Below, in pieces: positions 8,532 to 15,982 of a DNA stretch of 35,360 nt. The DNA lies in contig CALBIC010000077.1 of assembly GCA_937892915.1 (NCBI GenBank), forward strand, positions 1 through 35,360, written 5' to 3'. The position numbers and the translations under genes were made by a program. Source of the DNA: UBA5972 sp002430125. Lineage in GTDB: Bacteria; Pseudomonadota; Alphaproteobacteria; Rhodobacterales; Rhodobacteraceae. How positions within the stretch are numbered: position 1 is the stretch's first letter; every line of letters begins with the position of its first letter. The notes under the pieces were generated by a model. That model had not been told where the DNA came from and made no database searches. It saw only the letters and a list, made by a program, of their open reading frames with translations.

Positions 8532-8631
8532 GGCGCATGTCTTTCATTCCAAGTATCTGATAAACCAGTCGGCGATTGCAACCACCGGGTCTGTGGGCAA
8601 CTATTACGCGTTGGACGAATCGGAGCACAGC

Positions 8632-9309
8632 GTGATTGAACTGGCAACTGCCGCTTATAGCTATAGCGGCAACGACCTTTTGAAGGACCTGACTCTGCGT
8701 TTGGCGCCCGGGTCGTTTCATTTTTTGACAGGCCCGTCGGGGGCTGGCAAGACCACTCTGTTGCGGTTGTGCTACATGGAGCTGTTGCCAACCAGCGGTC
8801 TGGTGCAGATTTTTAACCGAGATGTGACCACTCTCAGCCGCGACGAGGTGGCGCTGGCCCGCCGTCGCATCGGTGTTGTGCATCAGGATTGCAAGTTTCT
8901 GGATCACCTGACGGTGGCCGAAAATATCGCCTTACCGCTGAGCGTTTCAGGACGCGACGCCAGTGCGCAGGAAAGCAATTTGGACGAATTACTGGCCTGG
9001 GTCGGGCTGGCCGCACAACGCAACAGTCTGCCGCCGCAATTGTCAGGCGGCGAACGGCAGCGGGCGGCGCTTGCACGGGCGGTTGTTATGTCGCCGGATG
9101 TTATCATTGCTGATGAACCCACCGGAAACATTGATTGGGAGATGGCCGTGAGGTTGCTTAATCTTTTGGTCGAGCTGAACCGGATGGGTAAAACGATCCT
9201 GATCGCCACGCATGATCTGAACCTGATCCGCAATGCCAAAACGCAGGTATCGGCGCGTGTGCTGCGCATTCACAATCACCGGCTGCAACTTGCGGGGGCA
9301 GATCTGTGA
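8632..9309 (+). CDS. ftsE: cell division ATP-binding protein FtsE
   Basis: The 225-residue ABC ATPase pairs with FtsX to control peptidoglycan hydrolases at the division site. Visible motifs are Walker A GPSGAGKTT (about 34-42), signature LSGGERQR, Walker B VIIADEPTGNID and the switch histidine in ATHD. The frame is open far upstream (to 7843), but that region is antisense to the zinc-ribbon gene. GTG 8632 is the best start: GGAG at 8622-8625 has good spacing, and VIELATAAYSY matches the usual short FtsE N-terminus. The stop overlaps the GTG start of ftsX (GTGA), indicating coupled translation. Confidence 0.93.
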   Translation: MIELATAAYSYSGNDLLKDLTLRLAPGSFHFLTGPSGAGKTTLLRLCYMELLPTSGLVQIFNRDVTTLSRDEVALARRRIGVVHQDCKFLDHLTVAENIALPLSVSGRDASAQESNLDELLAWVGLAAQRNSLPPQLSGGERQRAALARAVVMSPDVIIADEPTGNIDWEMAVRLLNLLVELNRMGKTILIATHDLNLIRNAKTQVSARVLRIHNHRLQLAGADL

Positions 9310-10211
9310 GGGAGATTTTCGCGTTGTTCAGGGACTTGCTGGCCGGCGATAAAAAGGCCGACCGAGTGGTGCCACCATCCGGATTTACGGCGCGTCTGAC
9401 AACATTTACCGCCGCTTCGATGGCGTTTCTGGCGGTGTTCGCTTTGGCGCTTGCACTGGCGACGGGGCGATTAGCGGATCGCTGGTCTGCCGAGTTGGCA
9501 CGCACTGCCACCGTGCGGATTTCGGCACCCGACGGGCAGATGGACGCGCAGGCCAAAGCGGTTTTGAACGTGTTGGCGACAACAACCGGCATTAAATCGG
9601 CACGTGAACTGACCGACGAGGAGCAACGCAAATTGCTGGAACCATGGTTCGGCCCCGATCTGCCGCTCGAAAACCTGCCGATCCCAAGGCTGATTGAAGT
9701 GGTCGAGGACACCGCTGGCCCGGATATCGAAGGCCTGCGTTTGCGCCTGTCTGCCGAAGCGCCGGGGGCAATATTTGACGATCATACCCGTTGGCGTAAA
9801 CCGCTGGTGGATGCAGCTTTCCGCCTGCGATTGCTGGCAGGGTTTTCGCTGGCGCTGATTGCGCTTTCCATGGCTGCAATGATTACGCTGGCGGCACAGG
9901 CCGCATTGGCCGCAAATGCCACAGTGATTTCAGTCCTGCGACTGGTTGGCGCCAAAGACGCCTATATCGCCCGCGCCTTTGTGCGCCGCTTTACCCTGCG
10001 CGCCTTTGCCGGGGCCGGTGTGGGTTCCCTTTTGGCGCTGATTGCCGTTGCGTTGATGCCCGCTGCCGCCGAAGAAGGCGCGTTTCTGACCGGGCTTGGG
10101 TTTCGCGGGATGCATTGGGCGTTGCCGTTTCTGGTGCCGCCACTTGCCGCTATTGTGGCGTTTTGGGCGACCCGACAGGCAGCATTTCGCACCCTTAAAG
10201 GGCTAACCTGA
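9306..10211 (+). CDS. ftsX: cell division protein FtsX
   Basis: The 301-residue permease-like partner of FtsE starts at GTG 9306, overlapping ftsE by four bases. The layout is the FtsX one: a membrane segment at about 34-55, an extracytoplasmic domain of roughly 110 residues, then three membrane segments (about 174-196, 232-252 and 268-288). LRLVGAKDAYIARAF between segments 2 and 3 is the cytoplasmic loop typical of FtsX/MacB-like proteins. FtsX does not transport a solute; it transmits ATP-driven movement to cell-wall hydrolases. Its stop overlaps the next start by one base (TGATG). Confidence 0.92.
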   Translation: MREIFALFRDLLAGDKKADRVVPPSGFTARLTTFTAASMAFLAVFALALALATGRLADRWSAELARTATVRISAPDGQMDAQAKAVLNVLATTTGIKSARELTDEEQRKLLEPWFGPDLPLENLPIPRLIEVVEDTAGPDIEGLRLRLSAEAPGAIFDDHTRWRKPLVDAAFRLRLLAGFSLALIALSMAAMITLAAQAALAANATVISVLRLVGAKDAYIARAFVRRFTLRAFAGAGVGSLLALIAVALMPAAAEEGAFLTGLGFRGMHWALPFLVPPLAAIVAFWATRQAAFRTLKGLT

Positions 10212-10945
10212 TGGCCTATCCGGTGCAGCTTTTCATGTCGCTGGTGTTCATCATTCAGATGTATCTGATGATGGTTCTGATGGCGCTGTTTTACACGCCG
10301 TTTGCGCTGTTTTCCCGCGAATGGGCGTTTCGCGCGGTGCATGCTTATACCGGCTGGGTGCGCTGGACGGCTGGCTGGATGGTTGGGCTGCACTCGGAAA
10401 TTCGCGGCATCCCACCGACGGGCGAGGTGATTATCGCCTCCAAACATCAAAGCTTTTTTGACATTATCATGATCGTTCACGCAGTGCCGCGCCCGAAATT
10501 CATCATGAAAAAGGAAATCCTGTGGACTCCGATCGTCGGGTTTTACGCCAAACGCATCGGCTGTATATCGGTTGATCGTGGCAAGCGCAGTCTGGCGATC
10601 AAAAAGATGGTTGTGGACGTCAATTCCGGCACCCAGCTGCCGGGTCAGCTGATCATTTTCCCGCAAGGCACGCGGGTCGCGGCAGGTGCGCGCAGGGCCT
10701 ATAAGATCGGAACCGCCGTTCTTTATAATGAAACCGGGCAGGCTTGTGTGCCAGCGGCCACCAATGTCGGCGTGTTCTGGCCACGGCACGGGATTATGCG
10801 AAAACCCGGTCTGGCGGTGGTCGAGTTTCTGCCCGCCATCGAACAGGGTCTGTCAACTGACGATTTCATGGCCGAACTCGAGGCTGTGGTTGAAAACAAT
10901 TCCGACCGGTTGATGGTGGATGCAGGGCTTGTCATCAAGGGGTGA
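10211..10945 (+). CDS. PlsC-like 1-acyl-glycerol-3-phosphate acyltransferase
   Basis: The 244-residue membrane-bound acyltransferase carries the HX4D catalytic motif (HQSFFD, H79-D84) and the second block FPQGTR at 150-155. An N-terminal hydrophobic stretch (about 8-35) anchors it. The family transfers acyl chains to lysophosphatidic acid in phospholipid synthesis. The ATG overlaps the ftsX stop (TGATG), so it is translated with ftsEX, an arrangement that couples lipid synthesis with division genes. A second, more distant acyltransferase lies at 29891-30739. The exact acceptor lipid cannot be read from sequence. Confidence 0.88.
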   Translation: MAYPVQLFMSLVFIIQMYLMMVLMALFYTPFALFSREWAFRAVHAYTGWVRWTAGWMVGLHSEIRGIPPTGEVIIASKHQSFFDIIMIVHAVPRPKFIMKKEILWTPIVGFYAKRIGCISVDRGKRSLAIKKMVVDVNSGTQLPGQLIIFPQGTRVAAGARRAYKIGTAVLYNETGQACVPAATNVGVFWPRHGIMRKPGLAVVEFLPAIEQGLSTDDFMAELEAVVENNSDRLMVDAGLVIKG

Positions 10946-10949
10946 GGCG

Positions 10950-11564
10950 ATGAAATATATTTCGGATATGACGCAGCTTGAGGCGATTTATGGCGCGCCT
11001 GTGCCAACCTCGATCTCCAAAGTGGCGGACCACCTGACGCCGGAATATCTGGCATGGATCATGGCGTCGAGGTTTTGCGTTTTGTCGACCGTAGGGCCGG
11101 AAGGCACCGACGGAACCCCGCGCGGCGACGACGGGCCGGTGGTTGCCGTAAAGGATGCGCGCACGCTTTTGATGCCCGACTGGGCTGGCAATAACCGCAT
11201 TGACAGCCTGCGAAATATCCTGCGCGACCCGCGGTGTTCGTTAATGTTCATGGTTGCAGGGTCGAACAATATCGTGCGGGTGAACGGGCAGGCGAGGATC
11301 TCGGCCGACGAAGCCCTGCGCGGGCAGTTTAGCCGCAAAGGCATGCTGCCGCGCACGGTTTTGGTGATCAATATTGACGAGGTTTATTTCCAATGCGCCA
11401 AGGCGATATTTCGCGCCGGGTTGTGGAACGTAAGCGAAAAACCCGACGTACCAAGCGCGGGTGATTTTATTAAGGCGATGACCAAGGGTGCCGAAGGCGG
11501 CAGCGCCTATGACGCCACCTATGACGAGCGGGCCAAAACCCAGTTATGGGAACGCGACTATTAA
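10950..11564 (+). CDS. PPOX-class flavoprotein (MSMEG_1061-like)
   Basis: The 204-residue protein belongs to the pyridoxamine-phosphate-oxidase-like split-barrel flavoproteins, closest to the MSMEG_1061-type group. Typical sequence includes FCVLSTVGPEGTDGTPRGD (about 38-56), LLMPDWAGNNRIDSLRNIL and VRVNGQARIS, with a C-terminal region around QCAKAIFRAGLW. Such proteins usually bind FMN or F420; the substrate is unknown. ATG 10950 is chosen over an upstream in-frame start because GAGG (10944-10947) precedes it and the protein would otherwise overlap the acyltransferase. It lies 4 bases after that gene and probably ends the ftsEX unit. Confidence 0.82.
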   Translation: MKYISDMTQLEAIYGAPVPTSISKVADHLTPEYLAWIMASRFCVLSTVGPEGTDGTPRGDDGPVVAVKDARTLLMPDWAGNNRIDSLRNILRDPRCSLMFMVAGSNNIVRVNGQARISADEALRGQFSRKGMLPRTVLVINIDEVYFQCAKAIFRAGLWNVSEKPDVPSAGDFIKAMTKGAEGGSAYDATYDERAKTQLWERDY

Positions 11565-11586
11565 GGTGGCGAACGTCTTTCGCCCC
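11565..11586 (+). terminator. hairpin immediately after the PPOX gene
   Basis: GGCGAA-CGTCT-TTCGCC begins 3 bases after the TAA and may end the ftsEX transcript. It has no T-run. Confidence 0.4.
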
Positions 11587-11896
11587 ACACGCTGAAACCA
11601 GCGGCAGGGGAAAGCGTCATTCTCGTACATGGAATAGAAAGAAGGCGGGCTCGCCGATATGGTTCATAGGCCGAAACGAGGCTTGCGCCCCATACCTGTC
11701 GATCTGTAGGTTTCCGGCTGGCCCCTCGGGATGTTTACCGTGATGTGCGGGGCCGAACCATGTTTAAGCGCTTGCGGGCTGGTTTAAGGCCGCCGCGTTA
11801 GGGATTGGTAAAGCATGCGTACGGTGGAGGTGTTTACGAGGGTCGCCCGCAAAGATACCTGTCGCAGCGCAATCTATTTCCGGTTATGCAAGCGGC
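11587..11896. other. gene-free spacer
   Basis: This is the rest of a 332-base gap between the PPOX gene and the RNA methyltransferase. A small open frame on the + strand (to 11743) lacks a ribosome binding site and has an atypical composition, so I do not call it. No tRNA fold or riboswitch is recognisable. The stretch presumably holds the methyltransferase promoter and may contain decayed sequence. Confidence 0.5.
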
Positions 11897-13009
11897 ATGA
11901 CAACAAGCCCCGAATTTGAGATTTTTCTGGTAGCTCCTCCCGGGTTGGAAACGACCCTTTGTGCTGAAGTGACCGAAAAAGGGTTCACCAACCCAGTCGT
12001 GTCACCCGGTGGCGTGACGGTTACCGGTGGCTGGCCCGAGGTTTGGCGGGCCAATCTGGTTCTGCGCGGTGCCAGTCGGGTTTTGGTGCGGATTGGTGGA
12101 TTTCGTGCGATGCATCTGGCGCAGCTTGACAAGCGGGCGCGAAAATTTGCATGGGGCGATTTTTTGCAAACCGGCACCGTGCTGCGGGTCGAAGCAACGT
12201 GCCGGAAATCGAAAATTTACCATGCCGGGGCCGCCACGCAACGCATCGAAACGGCGTTGGTGGAAGAAATGGGCGCCGTTATTTCCGCCGAGGCCGGTAT
12301 GCGGCTGATCACCCGGATTGAAGACGATCTGGTCACGTTCAGCCTTGATACAAGCGGCGAGCCTCTGCACAAACGCGGCCATAAAATGGCAGTCGGCAAG
12401 GCGCCGATGCGCGAAACACTGGCGTCGCTTTTTCTGCGCGAATGCGGGTATACTGGCACGGAACCGGTGGCTGATCCGATGTGCGGATCGGGCACATTTG
12501 TGATCGAGGCGGCCGAAATCGCTGTTGGTCTGAACCCGGGGCGCAGCCGTAGATTTGCGTTTGAAAACTTTGCCGGATTTGATCATCAGGCTTGGCAAAA
12601 CATGCGCGCAGTGCAGCCGGATGTTGCAACGCCGCTGCGGTTTTTGGGTTGTGATCGCGATGCCGGAGCGATCAGGATGAGTACTGACAACGCCGAACGC
12701 GCTGGTGTGGCAGCGATCACATCGTTTCAAAATCAGGCTGTCAGTGATTTCGCGCCGCCGCCCGGCCCGCCGGGGCTGGTGATGGTCAACCCGCCTTATG
12801 GCGGGCGGATTGGCAACAAAAAGCTGCTTTTTGCCGTCTATGGCGCGCTGGGAAAGACCCTTGCCGCAAGGTTTTCCGGCTGGCGGGTTGGGCTGGTCAC
12901 CAGCGAGCCGTCGCTGGCAAAATCGACAGGTCTGCCGTTTTTGCCGAACGGCCCCGTTGTGTCACATGGCGGGTTGAAAATCGGGCTGTATCGCACCAAA
13001 GCCCTCTAA
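11897..13009 (+). CDS. THUMP-domain class I rRNA (guanine-N2) methyltransferase
   Basis: The 370-residue protein has an N-terminal ferredoxin-like/THUMP RNA-binding region (about 1-160) and a C-terminal Rossmann methyltransferase domain. The SAM-binding motif is DPMCGSGT at 193-200, and the catalytic motif for base N-methylation is NPPYG at 298-302. It resembles the N-terminal half of RlmL (YcbY), the 23S rRNA m2G2445 methyltransferase, and single-domain homologues such as YpsC. The exact rRNA position is inferred only from family. The start is ATG 11897, seven bases after an in-frame-independent purine stretch; no strong ribosome binding site is seen. Confidence 0.88.
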   Translation: MTTSPEFEIFLVAPPGLETTLCAEVTEKGFTNPVVSPGGVTVTGGWPEVWRANLVLRGASRVLVRIGGFRAMHLAQLDKRARKFAWGDFLQTGTVLRVEATCRKSKIYHAGAATQRIETALVEEMGAVISAEAGMRLITRIEDDLVTFSLDTSGEPLHKRGHKMAVGKAPMRETLASLFLRECGYTGTEPVADPMCGSGTFVIEAAEIAVGLNPGRSRRFAFENFAGFDHQAWQNMRAVQPDVATPLRFLGCDRDAGAIRMSTDNAERAGVAAITSFQNQAVSDFAPPPGPPGLVMVNPPYGGRIGNKKLLFAVYGALGKTLAARFSGWRVGLVTSEPSLAKSTGLPFLPNGPVVSHGGLKIGLYRTKAL

Positions 13010-13030
13010 TCTTCTCTCCATAAAGGGCTT
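12999..13030. terminator. convergent-junction hairpin
   Basis: AAGCCCT (12999-13005) pairs exactly with AGGGCTT (13024-13030) across an 18-base loop. The left arm covers the end of the methyltransferase gene, and the right arm covers the stop of the minus-strand remnant. This suits a transcript end shared by convergent genes, though the loop is long. Confidence 0.35.
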
Positions 13031-13193
13031 ATCGCTTGCAGAGTTCCGCGGCCTGTTCAAGGACATATGCGTTAGGCGAGAAATCGCAGCCGTCAACCCA
13101 AGGATCCTCGCCAAAGGTTATCCAAGCGTCATGGAGTTCGCCAACGTAAACGATAATATTTTCTGGCTCATGGCCAATGATGGGCAGGTGTCG
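13029..13193 (-). pseudogene. coding-like remnant downstream of accA
   Basis: On the minus strand a frame of 54 codons runs from just after a TAG (13194-13196) to TAA at 13029-13031. Its translation looks like real protein: VYVGELHDAWITFGEDPW followed by VDGCDFSPNAYVLEQAAE and LCKR. The frame contains no ATG, GTG or TTG start, so it looks like the 3' end of a gene that lost its 5' part, or one translated from CTG. It begins 30 bases past the accA stop. I do not recognise the family. Longer homologues in related genomes would show whether it is a decayed gene. Confidence 0.5.
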
Positions 13194-13223
13194 CTACCGC
13201 TGCCAATCGCACCGATGCCGCAG

Positions 13224-14186
13224 TTACGCCGCCAACCCCTTGCTGCCGATATCCAGAAACTTCTTCCGACGCTCGCTCAGCAAATCTTTAGGAGTTTTCA
13301 AAAGCAAATCCGCCAGCATCTTTTCCAGAGCTTCGCTCACATTCGCAAGCGTCGTTTTACGATCACGTTGCGCGCCCCCCATGGGTTCGGGGATGATCAG
13401 ATCGCAAACGCCCAGTTTCAGCAGATCTTGCGCGGTCAGACGCAGGGCCTCGGCTGCTTCGCGCATTTTGTTGGCGTCTTTCCATAAGATCGACGCACAT
13501 CCCTCGGGCGAGATTACCGAGTATACCGAGTGCTCCAACATGGCGACGCGATTGGCCCCGGCAAAAGCCACGGCACCGCCTGACCCGCCTTCGCCAATAA
13601 TGATCGAGATCAACGGAACTTTGACTTGCAAACATTTTTCGGTCGAGCGCGCAATCGCTTCGGATTGGCCGCGCTCTTCGGCGCCGCGGCCGGGATAGGC
13701 GCCTTTGGTATCGACCAATGTGATAATCGGCAGGCCGAACCGGTCGGCCAAATCCATCAGACGGATCGCTTTGCGATAACCTTCGGGACGGGCCATGCCA
13801 AAGTTGCGTTCAATCCGCGACTTGGTATCATGTCCTTTTTCGTGACCAATCACCATGACCGGGCGATCGTTAAACCGGGCAAGCCCACCCATGATCGCGT
13901 GGTCATCAGCAAAATTCCGGTCCCCTGCCAGCGGGGTGAATTCCTTAAAAAGCGCTGCGATATAATCTTTGCAATTCGGGCGATCCGGATGCCTTGCCAC
14001 CTGACATTTGCGCCAGGGCGTCAGAGTTTTATAAAGCTCGGCCAGCATATTTTCGGCCTTTTTATCAAGCGCTTGAGCTTCCTTCTCGACATCCATCGCC
14101 TCGTTCTGGCGCGCCAGAGCCCGCAATTCCTCGGCCTTGCCTTCAATCTCGGCAAGGGGCTTTTCAAATTCAAGATAGTTCTGCAT
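13224..14186 (-). CDS. accA: acetyl-CoA carboxylase carboxyltransferase subunit alpha
   Basis: The 320-residue protein is the alpha subunit of the carboxyltransferase that, with AccD, moves CO2 from biotin to acetyl-CoA to make malonyl-CoA for fatty acid synthesis. The crotonase-like core is recognisable: VARHPDRPNCKDYI, DRPVMVIGHEKGHDTK, FGLPIITLVDTKGAYPG, the glycine-rich GEGGSGGAVAFAGANR and LEHSVYSVISPEGCASILW. The N-terminal helical segment (MQNYLEFEKPLAEIEGKAEEL) is standard. The gene stands alone; accD is not in the window. It diverges from the GyrI-like gene with 144 bases between them. Confidence 0.97.
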   Translation of the reverse strand: MQNYLEFEKPLAEIEGKAEELRALARQNEAMDVEKEAQALDKKAENMLAELYKTLTPWRKCQVARHPDRPNCKDYIAALFKEFTPLAGDRNFADDHAIMGGLARFNDRPVMVIGHEKGHDTKSRIERNFGMARPEGYRKAIRLMDLADRFGLPIITLVDTKGAYPGRGAEERGQSEAIARSTEKCLQVKVPLISIIIGEGGSGGAVAFAGANRVAMLEHSVYSVISPEGCASILWKDANKMREAAEALRLTAQDLLKLGVCDLIIPEPMGGAQRDRKTTLANVSEALEKMLADLLLKTPKDLLSERRKKFLDIGSKGLAA

Positions 14187-14330
14187 GGCGGACCCAAACT
14201 CTGGCTTTCAACCCTTCCTATATGGCCGCAGGTCAGCATGAATGCAATGCGTTATGGCGACACTTTGCCAATCGCACTGATGTGTTAAAGGCCGGAGAAT
14301 CGCGTGTGAACGAAAACATAAAGGTGCGTT

Positions 14331-14819
14331 ATGCACGACGTTACATTTCACGCAGAACCCGAACGGCGCGTGGCTGCCATTGCCCATACTGGCATTTATC
14401 AGGAATTAGCGACTGCATTTGCTGCGGCTGGTCAGGCGCTGGGGGCCGCCCAAGCGTTCGGGCGGGTCAATGAGATGATCGCGGTTTACCATGATGATCC
14501 GAAAACAACGCCTGCCAACAAGCTGCGCAGCCATGCCGGGTTCGTTCTGAAGCATGGTCAATATGCGCCTGAAGGCATGGACACGCTGCTTTTGCGAGCA
14601 GCGCGTTGCGTGGTTTTGCGGCATCAAGGCCCCTATGAAGGCTTGGCGCAAAGTTATGACTGGCTGTTGTCGGTCTGGTTGCCAGCCTCGGGCGAGGTCA
14701 GGGCGCAGGCACCAACATTCGAGATATATCTGAACACGCCGGAAAACACCGCCCCGGCCGATCTGGTCACAATGGTCTATCTGCCGCTTGAAGAGGCGGA
14801 TTTTAACGGGCCAATCTGA
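14331..14819 (+). CDS. GyrI-like small-molecule-binding domain protein
   Basis: The 162-residue protein consists only of a GyrI-like (SbmC / AraC effector-binding) domain. Characteristic segments are MIAVYHDDPKTTPANKLRSH (about 45-64), HQGPYEGLAQSYDWLLSVWL and PTFEIYLNTPENTAPADL near the C-terminus. There is no AraC-type helix-turn-helix, so it is a stand-alone domain of the SbmC type. Those proteins are linked to gyrase protection or hydrolysis of cyclopropanoid toxins in other bacteria. Its function here is unknown. ATG 14331 has AAGGTG at 14321-14326. Confidence 0.85.
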   Translation: MHDVTFHAEPERRVAAIAHTGIYQELATAFAAAGQALGAAQAFGRVNEMIAVYHDDPKTTPANKLRSHAGFVLKHGQYAPEGMDTLLLRAARCVVLRHQGPYEGLAQSYDWLLSVWLPASGEVRAQAPTFEIYLNTPENTAPADLVTMVYLPLEEADFNGPI

Positions 14820-14871
14820 CCTGATTGAATATTAACAACGGCCTGAGAGGTTATGCCAATCACGGCGATGG

Positions 14872-14892
14872 CCGCCCGATGAACACGGGCGG
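14872..14892. terminator. GC-rich hairpin between convergent genes
   Basis: CCGCCCG-ATGAACA-CGGGCGG is a perfect 7-base-pair stem midway between the GyrI-like gene and mcl1. On the + strand it is followed by AGGAAACCCTTTT. It is a likely bidirectional terminator. Confidence 0.55.
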
Positions 14893-14903
14893 AGGAAACC
14901 CTT

Positions 14904-15860
14904 TTAGCGGGCGACCAATTCGGACTGTTTCACAATAACCTCGGCCTGTTTGATCGACGCGATGTCAACCAGACGGCCCTTGTAAACGGTCGCGCCTTCG
15001 CCGCGGGCTTTGGCAGCTTCCATTGCGGCAAGGATTTCGCGGGCTTCGGTGACTTTCGCCTCGGACGGGGTGAACACCTCGTTGGCCAGCGCGATTTGCT
15101 TGGGGTGGATGGCCCATTTTCCGGCCATGCCCAAAGTCGCCGAACGACGCGCCTGCGCGCGATACCCTTCATCATCGGAAAAATCACCGAACGGGCCGTC
15201 GATGGGCAACAGGCCGTGGGTGCGGCACGCAGCGACGATAGCAACGGTTGCCATGTGCCACGGGTCTGCCCAATACCGGTCTTCGCCGCGCAACATATAG
15301 TAATCTTCCTGCGTGCCGCCGATACCCGTTGTCTGCATCCCCATCGAGGCGGCGTAATCCGCTGCCCCCAGCGACAGCGCCTGCATACGCGGGCTGGCGG
15401 CGGCGATTTCTTCGACATGGGCGAGGCCCGCGGCGGTTTCGATGATCGCCTCAAAACTGATGCGTTTGGTGGCGCTTTTGGCCAGTTCCACACCTGAAAC
15501 CAGCGCATCGACCGCATAGATGTCGGACCCGCAACCAGCTTTGGGGATCATGATCTGATCCAGACGGCCATTGGTTTGTTCCATCACATCAATAACGTCG
15601 CGGTACCAATAGGGGCTGTCCAGCCCATTGATCCTGACCGACAGATATTTGTTGCCCCAGTCGATGTCGTTAATGGCTTTAATCGCTTCAGCGCGGGCGC
15701 TGGCCTTGTCGCTGGGGGCGACGCTGTCTTCCAGATCAAGGTTAATCACATCCGCCGAGGACGCCGCCATTTTCGCAAACAGCTTGGTGTTTGACGCCGG
15801 TCCGAACAACTGGCAGCGGTTCGGACGGGCAGGGGTGGGCGGCTGGATGCGAAAGCTCAT
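14904..15860 (-). CDS. mcl1: L-malyl-CoA / beta-methylmalyl-CoA lyase
   Basis: The 318-residue CitE-like lyase has the same length as Rhodobacter Mcl1 and a sequence that matches it closely as I recall it: MSFRIQPPTPARPNRCQLFG, ADVINLDLEDSVAP, LSVRINGLDSPYWYRDV, SLGAADYAASMGMQTTGIGG and GKWAIHPKQ. Mcl1 cleaves beta-methylmalyl-CoA to glyoxylate and propionyl-CoA, and forms or cleaves L-malyl-CoA, as part of the ethylmalonyl-CoA pathway for acetate and C1/C2 assimilation. Mg-binding acidic residues lie in the DLED and GSD segments. It appears monocistronic, with the PatB-like gene upstream on the same strand 122 bases away. Confidence 0.95.
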   Translation of the reverse strand: MSFRIQPPTPARPNRCQLFGPASNTKLFAKMAASSADVINLDLEDSVAPSDKASARAEAIKAINDIDWGNKYLSVRINGLDSPYWYRDVIDVMEQTNGRLDQIMIPKAGCGSDIYAVDALVSGVELAKSATKRISFEAIIETAAGLAHVEEIAAASPRMQALSLGAADYAASMGMQTTGIGGTQEDYYMLRGEDRYWADPWHMATVAIVAACRTHGLLPIDGPFGDFSDDEGYRAQARRSATLGMAGKWAIHPKQIALANEVFTPSEAKVTEAREILAAMEAAKARGEGATVYKGRLVDIASIKQAEVIVKQSELVAR

Positions 15861-15982
15861 GATCGGGTTCCGGGCGTAAGGATATGTCGTTTTAACTGGG
15901 GCTTTGGGTATTATGTGCCGCTGATTTTGGCAAGTGCTGCAGCGCAGAAAGACGCGGGCCGTCGTTGGCGGCGCGCGGCCAT

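Noticed and set aside
7843..8631. N-terminal extension of the ftsE frame
   Set aside because: It is antisense to the zinc-ribbon gene and has no FtsE similarity; GTG 8632 has a good ribosome binding site.
10011..10789. Minus-strand frame over ftsX and the acyltransferase
   Set aside because: It crosses two certain + strand genes and has His/Arg-rich antisense-like composition.
11631..11640. GGAATAGAAA, repeated at 19595-19604
   Set aside because: A ten-base match between two spacers can occur by chance in 35 kb; no longer similarity or symmetry supports a functional element.
13626..14288. 220-codon + strand frame opposite accA
   Set aside because: Shadow of accA; no family resemblance.
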